From assembly GCF_900103415.1 (NCBI RefSeq), contig NZ_FMXB01000002.1, forward strand, positions 1-64,000: a stretch of DNA of 64,000 nucleotides. Direction: 5' to 3'. Below are positions 10,052-18,121 of the stretch, piece by piece. Below the pieces are notes generated by a model that was not told where the DNA came from, made no database searches, and worked only from the letters and a program-made list of their open reading frames with translations. The position numbers were made by a program, and so were the translations under genes. The stretch's first letter is position 1, and every line of letters starts with the position of its first letter. Source of the stretch: Methanobrevibacter millerae. GTDB taxonomy: Archaea; Methanobacteriota; Methanobacteria; Methanobacteriales; Methanobacteriaceae.

Positions 10052-10989
10052 TCGCTAACCTCCTTCAATTCCTTTATTACTGAATCAATCGGTACGGTAT
10101 GGGCCTTGGCACCGATTACCTTATCAAAATCACCGCCCATCGCAATTGCAATGAACTGTGCAATATTCAAATGTATTGCCCTGAATTTTCTGCCTTCCCT
10201 CTCGCCGATTAAATGCTGATAGCGGTCAAACTGGATATGGCAGTTAGGACATAGATGAACCAGAATCTCAACGTCCTCATCGCCCAGGGCGTTCATCTTG
10301 TCTGCAGTGGCCGTAAATGACAAATCAGGGTTGGAATATCTCTGCCTAAAGCCCGTTCCGCAGGTAGCCCTTTTGTGGTCATACCATCCGATAGTCTTGC
10401 ATCCGCATGCCTCTATTAGCTCATCTAAAATATTTGGATCTCTAAAGCCTGCAATGGTGTCTTCATAGTGAACCTTGCAATAGTGACATCCATGATGGGT
10501 TGCTATCGTATAACCGCTCAAATCATACTTTATATGGTTTTTAAACTCATCCTTTTTTGCATAAAGGATATCTACTACATGAAAGATGTTTTCGGTCGGT
10601 TTCAAGTCATCCTTTTCATATTTCAAATGACTTAAACCGTTATCCTCAAACAGCTGATTAATGTGATTTCTCAAATCATCCTTGGTGTTCAATAATTTGA
10701 CTGATTTCTTGTTGATTGCATAACATGTAGCACACATCATTACAAGATTTGGCCTGTTAAGTTCTTTGGCTATTTTAAAATTACGTGCACCAATAGCTGA
10801 TGTGTCAATCTGATTGAAAACATCTGAATAATGGCCTAAACCTGTGCAACACGTCTGCTTTTCAGATATTTCATAGTCAATTCCAAGCTTATCGAAAACG
10901 AATTTGGTTGACGCTTCAATTCCAGGATATTCAACACTTACAAGACAGCTCCTGAAAAGCAGGATATCCTTATCAGGTATGGATTTCAT
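10048..10989 (-). CDS. hdrB: HdrB-like subunit with two CCG domains, one altered
   Basis: Catalytic-type subunit of heterodisulfide reductase. In characterised HdrB two CCG domains each bind a non-cubane [4Fe-4S] cluster with five cysteines. Here the first set is complete (C15, C47, C48, C86, C89). The second has C168, C210, C247 and C250, but the first Cys of the CC pair is a threonine (ATCGTG, T209). Nearby extra cysteines C171, C195 and C197 might compensate. Length (313 aa) is close to the usual size of about 300. The start overlaps the hdrC stop by 4 nt and the end overlaps hdrA by 4 nt, so translation is coupled. The changed site suggests a paralogue with a different disulfide or sulfur substrate, which is inference. 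Confidence 0.88.
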   Translation of the reverse strand: MKSIPDKDILLFRSCLVSVEYPGIEASTKFVFDKLGIDYEISEKQTCCTGLGHYSDVFNQIDTSAIGARNFKIAKELNRPNLVMMCATCYAINKKSVKLLNTKDDLRNHINQLFEDNGLSHLKYEKDDLKPTENIFHVVDILYAKKDEFKNHIKYDLSGYTIATHHGCHYCKVHYEDTIAGFRDPNILDELIEACGCKTIGWYDHKRATCGTGFRQRYSNPDLSFTATADKMNALGDEDVEILVHLCPNCHIQFDRYQHLIGEREGRKFRAIHLNIAQFIAIAMGGDFDKVIGAKAHTVPIDSVIKELKEVSE

Positions 10990-11588
10990 TTTTCCGCCTC
11001 CTGTGAAGCTCTTATCTTTTCAATTTTATCCTTAAATCCAGTTATCGTTAAAATATGGCTTACCTCATCAATTACATCCTTCGGAGGCATTAGCGGAGGG
11101 TCCAGTTCAAGCTCTTCGCGAATGTCGGCAAGGTTGTTTCTAAACTCCCACCATCCTGGAACATCACGGCCGATGTCTTCGAAAAATATCTCCGGAATGG
11201 CTCCTATGGCTGCCGTGAAGTATGAATCCGCAAATCCCATGTATTCGTAGAGCTTATCGTAGCCGATTTCATTGGATATTGCAATCTGCTTTAGAATCTG
11301 GTTGACTTCACAGACACTGTTTCCGACAGGGCATACGCTGTGGCAGGTATAGCAGTAAAAGCAGTTCCAGATTAAATCGTCGGCTAAAATGGAAGTGTCG
11401 CCTTCCAGAACCCTTTCAATGATGTCACGGGGATTATAGTCGGAATGCCTTGCTGCAGGACACGTTGACGTGCACATTCCGCACTGCACGCATTTCAATA
11501 CTCCTTCCTCTTTTGAGTTCTTGACGTCTCTAATGATTTGCTCTGCAAAATCAATCGGTGAATCGTCAAGGTTCTGTTTTGAAGTCAT
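10986..11588 (-). CDS. hdrC: HdrC-like ferredoxin subunit
   Basis: Small iron-sulfur subunit that passes electrons between HdrA and HdrB. Two 4Fe-4S motifs are complete: CVQCGMCTSTCP (about residues 37-48) and CFYCYTCHSVCP (about 77-88). The rest is the helical HdrC scaffold with a charged C-terminus. At 200 aa it is slightly longer than typical HdrC (about 185). It lies 11 nt after the marker-16 gene and overlaps hdrB by 4 nt. The order hdrC-hdrB-hdrA directly behind comA and the marker-16 gene is unusual; in many methanogens hdrBC and hdrA are at separate loci. Confidence 0.9.
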   Translation of the reverse strand: MTSKQNLDDSPIDFAEQIIRDVKNSKEEGVLKCVQCGMCTSTCPAARHSDYNPRDIIERVLEGDTSILADDLIWNCFYCYTCHSVCPVGNSVCEVNQILKQIAISNEIGYDKLYEYMGFADSYFTAAIGAIPEIFFEDIGRDVPGWWEFRNNLADIREELELDPPLMPPKDVIDEVSHILTITGFKDKIEKIRASQEAEK

Positions 11589-11599
11589 TTGAAATTACC

Positions 11600-12850
11600 T
11601 CACAATTTAAATTCCTGATTTTTAATCATTTTCTTAAGTTCCAAAGCCAGCTTATTTGCCCTTAGCCTGTCTGATTGCCTGCAGATTATAGGAACATTAA
11701 CTTCTCTTTTGTCGATTTCCAGATTAACGTCACCGGTATTCATGTCAAAGGCATCGTGCCTGCAGAAATTTGCACACATTCCACAGCCGAAACATCTGGA
11801 CAAGTCAATTCCCTTGCTGAAGGCATTCGTAGGGCATACCCTTTCCACAATACAATCATCGCAGCTTGAGCATTTATTTTCATCGTATTTTGGCCTCAGG
11901 TCATAATCTTTCCACAGTTCATGATAATTTGTTTCACACAAAGGCAAATGACGGCCCTTAATATCAGCAACAGGCAGCTTAACGTCCTCATCAGTTATAA
12001 GTAAATTATTGTAAATCTTTTCGGACAATACCGGAATAGGAATGGCTACGGTATTGAAAATCTCACCACCCTGTGAGGTTTTAAATCCTCCGAAGTAATA
12101 TGGATTCATTTTAGTCAAATCGGCTGAAATCATCAGGTTTGGCTTTTCCGCATTTGACCTTGTGCCGTCACCCAGGATATATCCGCAGGCTCCGTTAAGC
12201 AATACCCTTTTGCCCTCATTAATGACGTTGTGGGGAATGTCGTTTTGAAGTGGATTGATGTCTCCGCATCCGGAAAATGTTAAACCTGAGAAATTGCCTT
12301 CAAGAGGTATTGCGGCAAATATTGAGGATACGGGAGCTTTTCCGGGATTGGTGAATGCCGTATAGTTTTTGAATGCCATGCGTGAGCCCACTATCTGAGC
12401 CCTGTTGATGTCATCAATCGTTATCGTGTTTTCAATAGTCTTGCCGTCAACGCTTTCAACGACCACGTCAACGGATTTTCCTTCCATTATTTCCTTTAAA
12501 AGGAATCCTCCGCCGTAATTTTCATCATCAATTGAGTGTGTCGTTCCGTGCAGTATTACATCAACTTCCCCCAGCCATTCATTCGGACATGGTCCTGCAA
12601 AGGCCGGAACTCCATTAAAGTAAACCTTCTCCGCCCTTATGAATTCGCCAGGCGGGCTGACAATAAAGTTCAGTATTGCTGCGGTTCCGCTCATTACGCC
12701 GCACGTTCCGCAGGTTACAACATCGACTTCCTCGAAACTTGGAGCGTTCTGCTCTTTAATGAGTTTTTTAAACTCCTCTGCGGTGTAGATGTTGGCCTCG
12801 CCGTCTTCAATTTTTTTATTGATTTCCTCAATGCTTCTTTGCAATGTCAT
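11600..12850 (-). CDS. Methanogenesis marker 16-type metalloprotein (DUF39/COG1900 plus ferredoxin)
   Basis: The N-terminal 320 residues are a DUF39/COG1900 domain with TCGTCGVMSGT (about residues 47-57) and a conserved FSGCGDINPLQNDIPHN segment near 200. Two 4Fe-4S motifs follow: CSSCDDCIVERVCP (about 330) and CFGCGMCANFC (about 353). COG1900 proteins act in persulfide-dependent homocysteine synthesis in methanogens. The ferredoxin-fused form is the methanogenesis marker 16 family, linked by co-occurrence to coenzyme M synthesis, in which sulfur must be added reductively to sulfoacetaldehyde. It begins 22 nt after comA and sits just ahead of hdrCBA, which fits a redox-dependent sulfur insertion step. 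The family call is by recognition; the reaction is inferred. Confidence 0.78.
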   Translation of the reverse strand: MTLQRSIEEINKKIEDGEANIYTAEEFKKLIKEQNAPSFEEVDVVTCGTCGVMSGTAAILNFIVSPPGEFIRAEKVYFNGVPAFAGPCPNEWLGEVDVILHGTTHSIDDENYGGGFLLKEIMEGKSVDVVVESVDGKTIENTITIDDINRAQIVGSRMAFKNYTAFTNPGKAPVSSIFAAIPLEGNFSGLTFSGCGDINPLQNDIPHNVINEGKRVLLNGACGYILGDGTRSNAEKPNLMISADLTKMNPYYFGGFKTSQGGEIFNTVAIPIPVLSEKIYNNLLITDEDVKLPVADIKGRHLPLCETNYHELWKDYDLRPKYDENKCSSCDDCIVERVCPTNAFSKGIDLSRCFGCGMCANFCRHDAFDMNTGDVNLEIDKREVNVPIICRQSDRLRANKLALELKKMIKNQEFKL

Positions 12851-12872
12851 TACCTTCTTATTATATATTATA

Positions 12873-13643
12873 TTATAGCTTTCCTAAAGTGTCTCCCCTC
12901 AGGCCCTGCCTTAGGGTTTCAAGAGAAGTGATGTCATCGCTTGACACGTTTCCCAAATTGACAATATTTCCAAGCTTTAAAATGAAATAAACCTGCTGGT
13001 CCTTGTTAGGAGCTTCCCATAATATTTTATCATTGTCTATTTTACTTAAAATGCAGTCCACCTCATCATCCTTGGCATTTCCTGACGAATCGAAGATGCC
13101 TATGTTTTTGCCGCCTTCCCTTGCCTCTACAATCACCAGGGATGAACCTGCGTCAAGCTCTTCCTGCATAAACTCGATTCTCTCGTCAAGGGACAAATCC
13201 TTATCCAGAAGGGGATTTTTCTTTCCCACTTCAGACAATACTTCAAAGCCCTCATCCTTTGCTTTTCTGATGGATTCCAGTTTATCTTCACGGGCAAGTT
13301 CAATTGATCCGTCTGATATCTCAATGGCCGGAAAACCCAAATTATGGGCTCGGGTGAAAAATTCATCAAGCTTGCCATTCATAAAGGCCAGTTCAAAAAG
13401 CGTTCCTCCGGTATATGGAACAATATCGTGAGCCTTATACATTTCAACCTTTGCTTTTATAATGTCTTCATCATGAATTATTGAAGTGCCCCAGCCGAAT
13501 TTCAGATAATCAACATATTCGCCTGAGATATCCATGAGGCTGCTTGCGGTTTCAAGTCCTAAACCCTTATCCAAAACCATAGTAATACCATTACTTCTTG
13601 GTTTTTCCGGACGTTTATTTAATAGAAATTCAAATGCTTTCAA
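12873..13643 (-). CDS. comA: Phosphosulfolactate synthase (coenzyme M synthesis)
   Basis: Adds sulfite to phosphoenolpyruvate to give (R)-phosphosulfolactate, the first committed step of the PEP route to coenzyme M. The protein is a TIM barrel of 256 aa, the normal family length. It shows family blocks such as YLKFGWGTS (about residues 45-53), YTGGTLFE (about 76-83), IEISDGSI, and the C-terminal LETLRQGLRGDTLGK. The start is TTG at 13641-13643 with only a weak GTGAT upstream. It is first in an operon with the marker-16 gene and hdrCBA. The comB, comC and comDE genes are not in this window. Presence of comA implies this strain does not depend on external coenzyme M, unlike some rumen relatives. 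Confidence 0.92.
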   Translation of the reverse strand: MKAFEFLLNKRPEKPRSNGITMVLDKGLGLETASSLMDISGEYVDYLKFGWGTSIIHDEDIIKAKVEMYKAHDIVPYTGGTLFELAFMNGKLDEFFTRAHNLGFPAIEISDGSIELAREDKLESIRKAKDEGFEVLSEVGKKNPLLDKDLSLDERIEFMQEELDAGSSLVIVEAREGGKNIGIFDSSGNAKDDEVDCILSKIDNDKILWEAPNKDQQVYFILKLGNIVNLGNVSSDDITSLETLRQGLRGDTLGKL

Positions 13644-13678
13644 AATATCACAATCTCAAAAAATTAATTCTTAATAAT

Positions 13679-13738
13679 AATTTATACACCTCCTTATTAA
13701 ATTATTCGTATTATTACCGGGTTTTTGAATATTACCCG
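13679..13738 (-). promoter_or_regulatory. comA operon promoter with twin ATTACC repeats (plus-strand sense) and a misplaced SD-like site
   Basis: On the minus strand TATAAATT (13679-13686) would place a transcription start near 13655-13660, giving a short leader before the comA TTG. Directly upstream is AAGGAGGTG (13687-13695), a perfect Shine-Dalgarno-like sequence 43 nt from comA, too far to serve it. Further upstream two direct copies of ATTACC(G/C)G, as read on the plus strand, lie at 13713-13720 and 13731-13738, 18 nt apart. They are candidate sites for a regulator. The assignment is inferred from position only. Confidence 0.4.
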
Positions 13739-13853
13739 ATGAGGTCAATATTGCTTTAGAAGGCTTAAATTGCCATAAAACGCAAGTAAAAATATTTAAA
13801 TAATAAAAACAAATAACATAATTGTTAAAATTAATTTGGAAGTGTTTATTGAA

Positions 13854-14675
13854 ATGAGTAAAAAAATTCAACAGCCTTACGATAAGCTACAGAAAACATT
13901 TACAAGGGCGTTCGGTAATGAAACACTGAAATTCCTAAAAATTGACAGTGAAGTAAAGGAATTTCTATCAACCGAAATCATTTCAATAGACAACAGATCC
14001 AAATTTGTTGATATGTTAATTCAGACCGTTGATGATTTGTTAATCCATATTGAATTTCACTCAGGAGATATCAGAAAATCAACATTATACAGAAACAATG
14101 CTTACTCCGCAGACTTGGCCAACATAACTAAAAAAGATGTTAGGTCATTTATAATCAGTTTAGGCGACAAGGACAAATCTGTTTTGGAGTTGAAAATGGA
14201 AAATATCCATTATACTCCAGACTGTGAGTTTTTAAGGGAATATGATGGGGATGAAATTTTAAATACATTAAAAGACAAAATGTATAATCAAAGAGATATC
14301 ACTGGTGAAGACTTATTCTTCCTGGTCTTTCTTCCGTTCACTTCCCACCAAAGAAGCGATGAGGAAATGGCTGAGGAGATGTTTGAATTAACCAATTTCG
14401 TACCATTGACTGAAGAACAAAAAATTAACATTAAACAATGCCAAAAAATCATCTTAGCAATTTATTTCGGCGAAGACGATGAAAAAATGCATGAATTGGA
14501 AGGATTGATTAACATGGAATGCACCTACTTTCAAAGATACGAAGAAAAAATAGTAACCGAAGGACTTAAAAAACAAGCTATAGAAATAGCTAAAAAACTC
14601 AAAAAAAGAGAAATTGGAAATACAGAAATAGCAGAAATAACTAAACTAGACCTAAAAACAGTAGAACAACTCTAA
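13854..14675 (+). CDS. Rpn family PD-(D/E)XK nuclease / putative transposase-like protein
   Basis: Rpn proteins are PD-(D/E)XK DNA endonucleases, studied as recombination-promoting or phage-defence toxins. The N-terminal half holds the nuclease-like core: FVDMLIQT, then IEFHSGD (E-x-H at the usual E-x-Q place) and STLYRNNAY (about residues 50-85). The C-terminal 53 residues (221-273) are a lysine-rich helical module ending in IAEITKLDLKTVEQL, which looks like a small helix-turn-helix. I chose ATG 13854 because GGAAGTG lies 9 nt before it; a TTG at 13836 would add six residues. An in-frame ATG at 14514 with GGAAGGA 9 nt upstream could start a short C-terminal product. The next gene duplicates exactly that module. 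No terminal inverted repeats or target duplication were seen. Confidence 0.8.
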   Translation: MSKKIQQPYDKLQKTFTRAFGNETLKFLKIDSEVKEFLSTEIISIDNRSKFVDMLIQTVDDLLIHIEFHSGDIRKSTLYRNNAYSADLANITKKDVRSFIISLGDKDKSVLELKMENIHYTPDCEFLREYDGDEILNTLKDKMYNQRDITGEDLFFLVFLPFTSHQRSDEEMAEEMFELTNFVPLTEEQKINIKQCQKIILAIYFGEDDEKMHELEGLINMECTYFQRYEEKIVTEGLKKQAIEIAKKLKKREIGNTEIAEITKLDLKTVEQL

Positions 14676-14737
14676 ATACCATCAAAAAAACCATCACACT
14701 AAAAAACAAAATTAACCAACACAAAAAGGAGAAAAAA

Positions 14738-14902
14738 ATGGAATGCACCTACTTTCAAAGATACGGAGAAAAAATAGTATCCGAAGGAATCAATAAGAAT
14801 AATATAGAAATAGCTAAAAAACTCAAAAAATATGGTGATTTGTCAAATGAAAAAATCGCAAAAATAACAAAACTAGACCTAAAAACAGTAGAAGAACTCT
14901 AG
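14738..14902 (+). CDS. 54-aa duplicate of the Rpn C-terminal module, possible antitoxin
   Basis: Small gene, 54 codons plus TAG, with its own ribosome site AGGAG (14727-14731) and ATG 14738. The protein begins MECTYFQRYGEKIV and ends KITKLDLKTVEEL. It matches the last 53 residues of the preceding Rpn protein almost throughout. DNA identity is very high at both ends (the first 28 bases are identical to those from 14514), with the middle diverged. It is either an independent short gene made by partial duplication, or the remnant of a second rpn copy that lost its nuclease part. In some bacterial rpn genes a C-terminal fragment made from an internal start blocks the toxin; a similar role here is inference. 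Confidence 0.7.
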   Translation: MECTYFQRYGEKIVSEGINKNNIEIAKKLKKYGDLSNEKIAKITKLDLKTVEEL

Positions 14903-14962
14903 GTTAATTAAACTAATCCAAAGGCAATATTTAAAAATAACCAGACAAATAACTTATAACAT

Positions 14963-15673
14963 ATGCATTTTGAAGAAATTAATATTGATCAGACACATAT
15001 CCGCCTAAGTACTGACTTAAAAGAGCACAATTTAAGCAGATACATTTTAAGCATCAGAAACGATTTGAAAAGATACATTTCCCAAAACAGGGACTTTTTA
15101 CTTTCTCTGGAACCTTTAAAATACGATTCTGATAATTTAAGTCCCATTGTTTTAAAGATGTATGAATCATCCGAAAAGGCTGATGTGGGTCCTATGGCCT
15201 GCGTTGCCGGAACTATTTCCGAAATGTCACTGGATTATCTCATCAATAAGGATTCCACATATTCCATTGTGGAAAACGGCGGAGACATTGCCATTATTAA
15301 TGATAGGAAAGTATTATGCGGAATCTATTCAAACAACGAGATTTTAGGCAACAACATCGCCTTTGAAATAAAGGCAAGAAACAGGCCGCTTGGAATTTGC
15401 ACGTCTTCAGGAAAAATCGGCCATTCAATCAGTTTCGGAAGCTCCGACAGCGTTACAGTTTTATCAAAAAGCCCTTCACTGGCTGACGGTCTTGCAACCA
15501 GAATAGCCAATGACGTTACAGGCCCCGACAGCGAAAGCAAAGTTTCAAATGCGCTTGAAACATGTGAAAATTTTAAGGAATTTTTTGAAGGCGTATTAAT
15601 CATATCCGATGAAAATGTAGGAAGCATTGGAAAATTGCCAAAAATCGTGGAGAGTAAAGACTTTAATATTTAA
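14963..15673 (+). CDS. UPF0280 family protein (ApbE-like fold)
   Basis: A 236-aa member of UPF0280, conserved in methanogens and some other archaea and bacteria and related to ApbE/FAD-dependent flavinyl transferases. Recognisable blocks are [12 protein letters not shown] (about residues 76-87), [11 protein letters not shown] (about 101-111), [17 protein letters not shown] (about 142-158) and a C-terminal [12 protein letters not shown] (about 171-182). The ENGGD block corresponds to the ApbE flavin-binding region. No signal peptide or membrane segment is visible, so it should be cytoplasmic. Start ATG 14963 is the first in frame; no strong SD is seen. Its role is unknown. The Rpn/antitoxin-like pair lies 60 nt upstream in the same direction but is unlikely to be functionally linked. 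Confidence 0.85.
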   Translation: MHFEEINIDQTHIRLSTDLKEHNLSRYILSIRNDLKRYISQNRDFLLSLEPLKYDSDNLSPIVLKMYESSEKADVGPMACVAGTISEMSLDYLINKDSTYSIVENGGDIAIINDRKVLCGIYSNNEILGNNIAFEIKARNRPLGICTSSGKIGHSISFGSSDSVTVLSKSPSLADGLATRIANDVTGPDSESKVSNALETCENFKEFFEGVLIISDENVGSIGKLPKIVESKDFNI

Positions 15674-15865
15674 TTAATACGAATTAAAAGACAATTTACA
15701 ATCAATTATAACTTCAAAAAAAATAAGGCCAATTTACATATTTAAATCAATTTTGAACAAATAAAAATCATTATATTTAAAGAACTTGAATTAATACTTA
15801 TCTTTAAATATGATTAAAAATAATATTATTAATATTCAATAAAAAGAGCTAAACTTTATAAGTAT

Positions 15866-15885
15866 ATTCAACTTTAATGTTGAAT
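15866..15885. promoter_or_regulatory. Palindrome ATTCAAC-N6-GTTGAAT in the UPF0058 promoter
   Basis: Perfect 7-bp inverted repeat with a 6-nt spacer, lying 11-30 nt after a TATA-like CTTTATAAGTATA (about 15853-15865), that is, around the expected transcription start and 32 nt before the UPF0058 gene. It may be an operator or a 5' RNA hairpin. The rest of the 15674-15916 gap is AT-rich with nothing recognisable. Confidence 0.4.
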
Positions 15886-15916
15886 CAATTTTTATTTAAT
15901 TTAAGGTTAGATTATT

Positions 15917-16204
15917 ATGTACAAGGATGAAATGATACAATTACATCAATTTTTGGTATATGTTTTAAAATACTTATCTGAAGACGATAAAATTACTCAC
16001 GATTGCAGCGAATACATCTCACTAAAAATAAGTCCTCACCACATCCATAAAACTAAAGCAGAACATAAACATGCAATTTTTGTTCTTTGCAAGATTATTT
16101 CAGAAGTAATAGCTGACAAAGACAACAACTCCATTCCTGATAACGTTCGCAATTCATTATCAGATTTGGTTACACGCTCTGAAAAAGAAATTAAAATGGC
16201 TTAA
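15917..16204 (+). CDS. UPF0058 family small protein
   Basis: A 95-aa all-helical cytoplasmic protein of the archaeal UPF0058 family. The start MYKDEMIQLHQFLVYVLKYL and the histidine-rich centre (SPHHIHKTKAEHKHAIF, about residues 52-68) are typical of the family and suggest metal binding. ATG 15917 is preceded by AAGGTTAG (about 15902-15909), a weak SD. It stands alone with its own promoter and a palindrome near the transcription start. It is followed after the stop by the T-rich stretch 16207-16226, which should end transcription before the cpgS gene. Function is unknown. Confidence 0.8.
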   Translation: MYKDEMIQLHQFLVYVLKYLSEDDKITHDCSEYISLKISPHHIHKTKAEHKHAIFVLCKIISEVIADKDNNSIPDNVRNSLSDLVTRSEKEIKMA

Positions 16205-16283
16205 AAAATTTCTTTTCTCCTTTTTTCACCACAAAAACCATGACCAAAAAATTATATAAACTTTTATTTAAAGATATTAGATT

Positions 16284-17663
16284 ATGACTAATTTAACTAA
16301 AATGCTCTGTCTTGTTGACGGCGAACATTACCTGCCCGTTACGCAAGAGGCAATCGATACTTTAAACAATTTGGAACACATTGACATTACCGCCGTTGTT
16401 TTTATTGGCGGAACAGAAAAATTACGTGACGATAGCGAAGAGTCATATTCTAAAGTTTTAGGAGTTCCAGTTCAGTTTGCAAAGGACAAGGACATTCCAT
16501 ATGACATCATTGTAGACATGATCCGTGAATACGACATAGATACTGTCATGGACTTGAGCGACGAGCCTATTCTCGACTATCCGAAAAGGTTCAAGATAGC
16601 ATGCCGTGTCCTTAATGAGGGAATTACCTACAAAGGTCCTGATTTCACCTTTGAGCCTCACAGCGAATATGACATCATGGAAAAACCTTCAATCACCATT
16701 CTAGGAACAGGCAAGCGCATTGGAAAGACTGCCGTTTCAGGTTTTGTCTCAAGACTGATTGACAAGAACGGCTATGAGCCTTGCGTAATAGCCATGGGAA
16801 GGGGAGGTCCTGAAGAGCCAGAAATCGTCCATGGAGAAGAGCTTGAAATCAACGCCCAATTTTTGCTTGAACAGTCTGAAAAGGGAGTTCATGCAGCCAG
16901 TGACCATTGGGAAGACGCATTGATGAGCAGGATTTTAACCATAGGATGCAGACGCTGCGGCGGAGGAATGGCCGGTGAAGTATTCCTGACCAATATGAAA
17001 AAAGGTGCTCGCCTCGCCAATGAAGTCGATGCCAAATTTGCAATCTTTGAAGGAAGCGGCGCTGCAATACCGCCGATTAAAACCAACAAAAAGATTTCAT
17101 TGATTGGAGCAAATCAGCCTTTATCAAACCTTACAAGTTATTTCGGACCATACAGAATAGGATTGGGCAATCTGGTTATATTAACAATGTGTGAAGAGCC
17201 TATGACCAGTCCGGAAAAAATAGCTGAAATCGAGGAATTTGTGGGTGAAATCAATCCCGACGCAACCGTAATCTCAACGGTATTCAGGCCAAAGCCACTT
17301 GATGACATTTCCGGCAAAAAGGTTCTCTTTGCAACCACCGCACCCGAAGAGGTAAAAGAAAAGCTTGTCGATTATCTTGAAGAGAATTACGGCTGTAAAG
17401 TCATTGGAACAACGGCTCATCTCTCAAACAGGCCTCTTTTAAAAGAAGATATGGCGAAATACATGGATAAGGTTGACGTGATGTTAACGGAACTGAAAGC
17501 CGCTGCCGTTGATGTTGCAACAAAGGACGCAATTAATGCCGGCTTAGAAGTAGTGTACTGTGATAATATCCCTGTTGCAATAAGTGATAAGTATCCGGAT
17601 TTAAGTGAAAGCGTTATTAAATTAGTTGACAGTGCCATTGATGATTTTAACCAATCATCATAA
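16284..17663 (+). CDS. cpgS: Cyclic 2,3-diphosphoglycerate synthetase
   Basis: Makes cyclic 2,3-diphosphoglycerate from 2,3-diphosphoglycerate with ATP. The product is a compatible solute and phosphate store known from Methanobacteriales. The 459 aa equal the length of the Methanothermus fervidus enzyme. A P-loop-type site [14 protein letters not shown] lies near residues 136-149, and [10 protein letters not shown] and [11 protein letters not shown] (about 222-232) are family blocks. Start ATG 16284 has a TATA-like element (TTATATAAAC, about 16252-16261) close upstream and no clear SD, so a short leader is likely. It appears monocistronic and converges with the wHTH gene 10 nt downstream. Presence in a probable mesophile suggests an osmolyte or phosphate-storage role rather than heat protection, which is inference. 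Confidence 0.88.
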   Translation: MTNLTKMLCLVDGEHYLPVTQEAIDTLNNLEHIDITAVVFIGGTEKLRDDSEESYSKVLGVPVQFAKDKDIPYDIIVDMIREYDIDTVMDLSDEPILDYPKRFKIACRVLNEGITYKGPDFTFEPHSEYDIMEKPSITILGTGKRIGKTAVSGFVSRLIDKNGYEPCVIAMGRGGPEEPEIVHGEELEINAQFLLEQSEKGVHAASDHWEDALMSRILTIGCRRCGGGMAGEVFLTNMKKGARLANEVDAKFAIFEGSGAAIPPIKTNKKISLIGANQPLSNLTSYFGPYRIGLGNLVILTMCEEPMTSPEKIAEIEEFVGEINPDATVISTVFRPKPLDDISGKKVLFATTAPEEVKEKLVDYLEENYGCKVIGTTAHLSNRPLLKEDMAKYMDKVDVMLTELKAAAVDVATKDAINAGLEVVYCDNIPVAISDKYPDLSESVIKLVDSAIDDFNQSS

Positions 17664-17673
17664 TTTTATTTTT

Positions 17674-17949
17674 TTAATTATCTGTTTCTTCAAGGTATTT
17701 GAGAATATCCAACGCAAGTTCAGTATTTTTATATAATCTTCCTTTATGGGCATCCTCATTTAGACATATAACCAAGTTGTTGCGTTTTAAATCAGCCAAA
17801 ACATTTGAAATATGATTCGTTCTAACACCCACTTCATTTGCGATATCTGAAGGTATTCTAACCCCTTTTCCGATGTACTGCAATACCTTCAGCCTGTATG
17901 TGGAGGCCATAACGTATCCTAGAGAATCTAATATATCCTTTTCATTCAT
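17674..17949 (-). CDS. Small winged-helix transcriptional regulator
   Basis: A 91-aa DNA-binding protein with one ArsR/MarR-like winged helix. Helix 2 and recognition helix are at about residues 31-57 (IPSDIANEVGVRTNHISNVLADLKRNNLV) and the wing lies around CLNEDAHKGRLYKN. No metal-binding cysteine pair and no effector domain are visible. It is similar to the short archaeal HTH proteins that repress or activate single operons. It is divergent from mtxX across 170 nt of very AT-rich DNA. That gap contains the short palindrome ACATATATGT near 18015-18024, a possible self-operator. Its target is unknown. Confidence 0.75.
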   Translation of the reverse strand: MNEKDILDSLGYVMASTYRLKVLQYIGKGVRIPSDIANEVGVRTNHISNVLADLKRNNLVICLNEDAHKGRLYKNTELALDILKYLEETDN

Positions 17950-18121
17950 AATTATATTTTATAATTAATATATTATAAATCATTATACAACATACACATT
18001 TTTAAGCACTATGTACATATATGTTCAACTATACAATTTAAATTTTAAACTTAAATATTATAAATGCATTCAAAAAAACAAAAAGAATCTTTATTAATCA
18101 TATAAAATAAATAAGTCCATA

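Noticed and set aside
13854-14902. Insertion sequence around the Rpn gene
   Set aside because: Rpn proteins were once labelled transposases, but no terminal inverted repeats, target duplication or DDE/serine recombinase motifs are visible.
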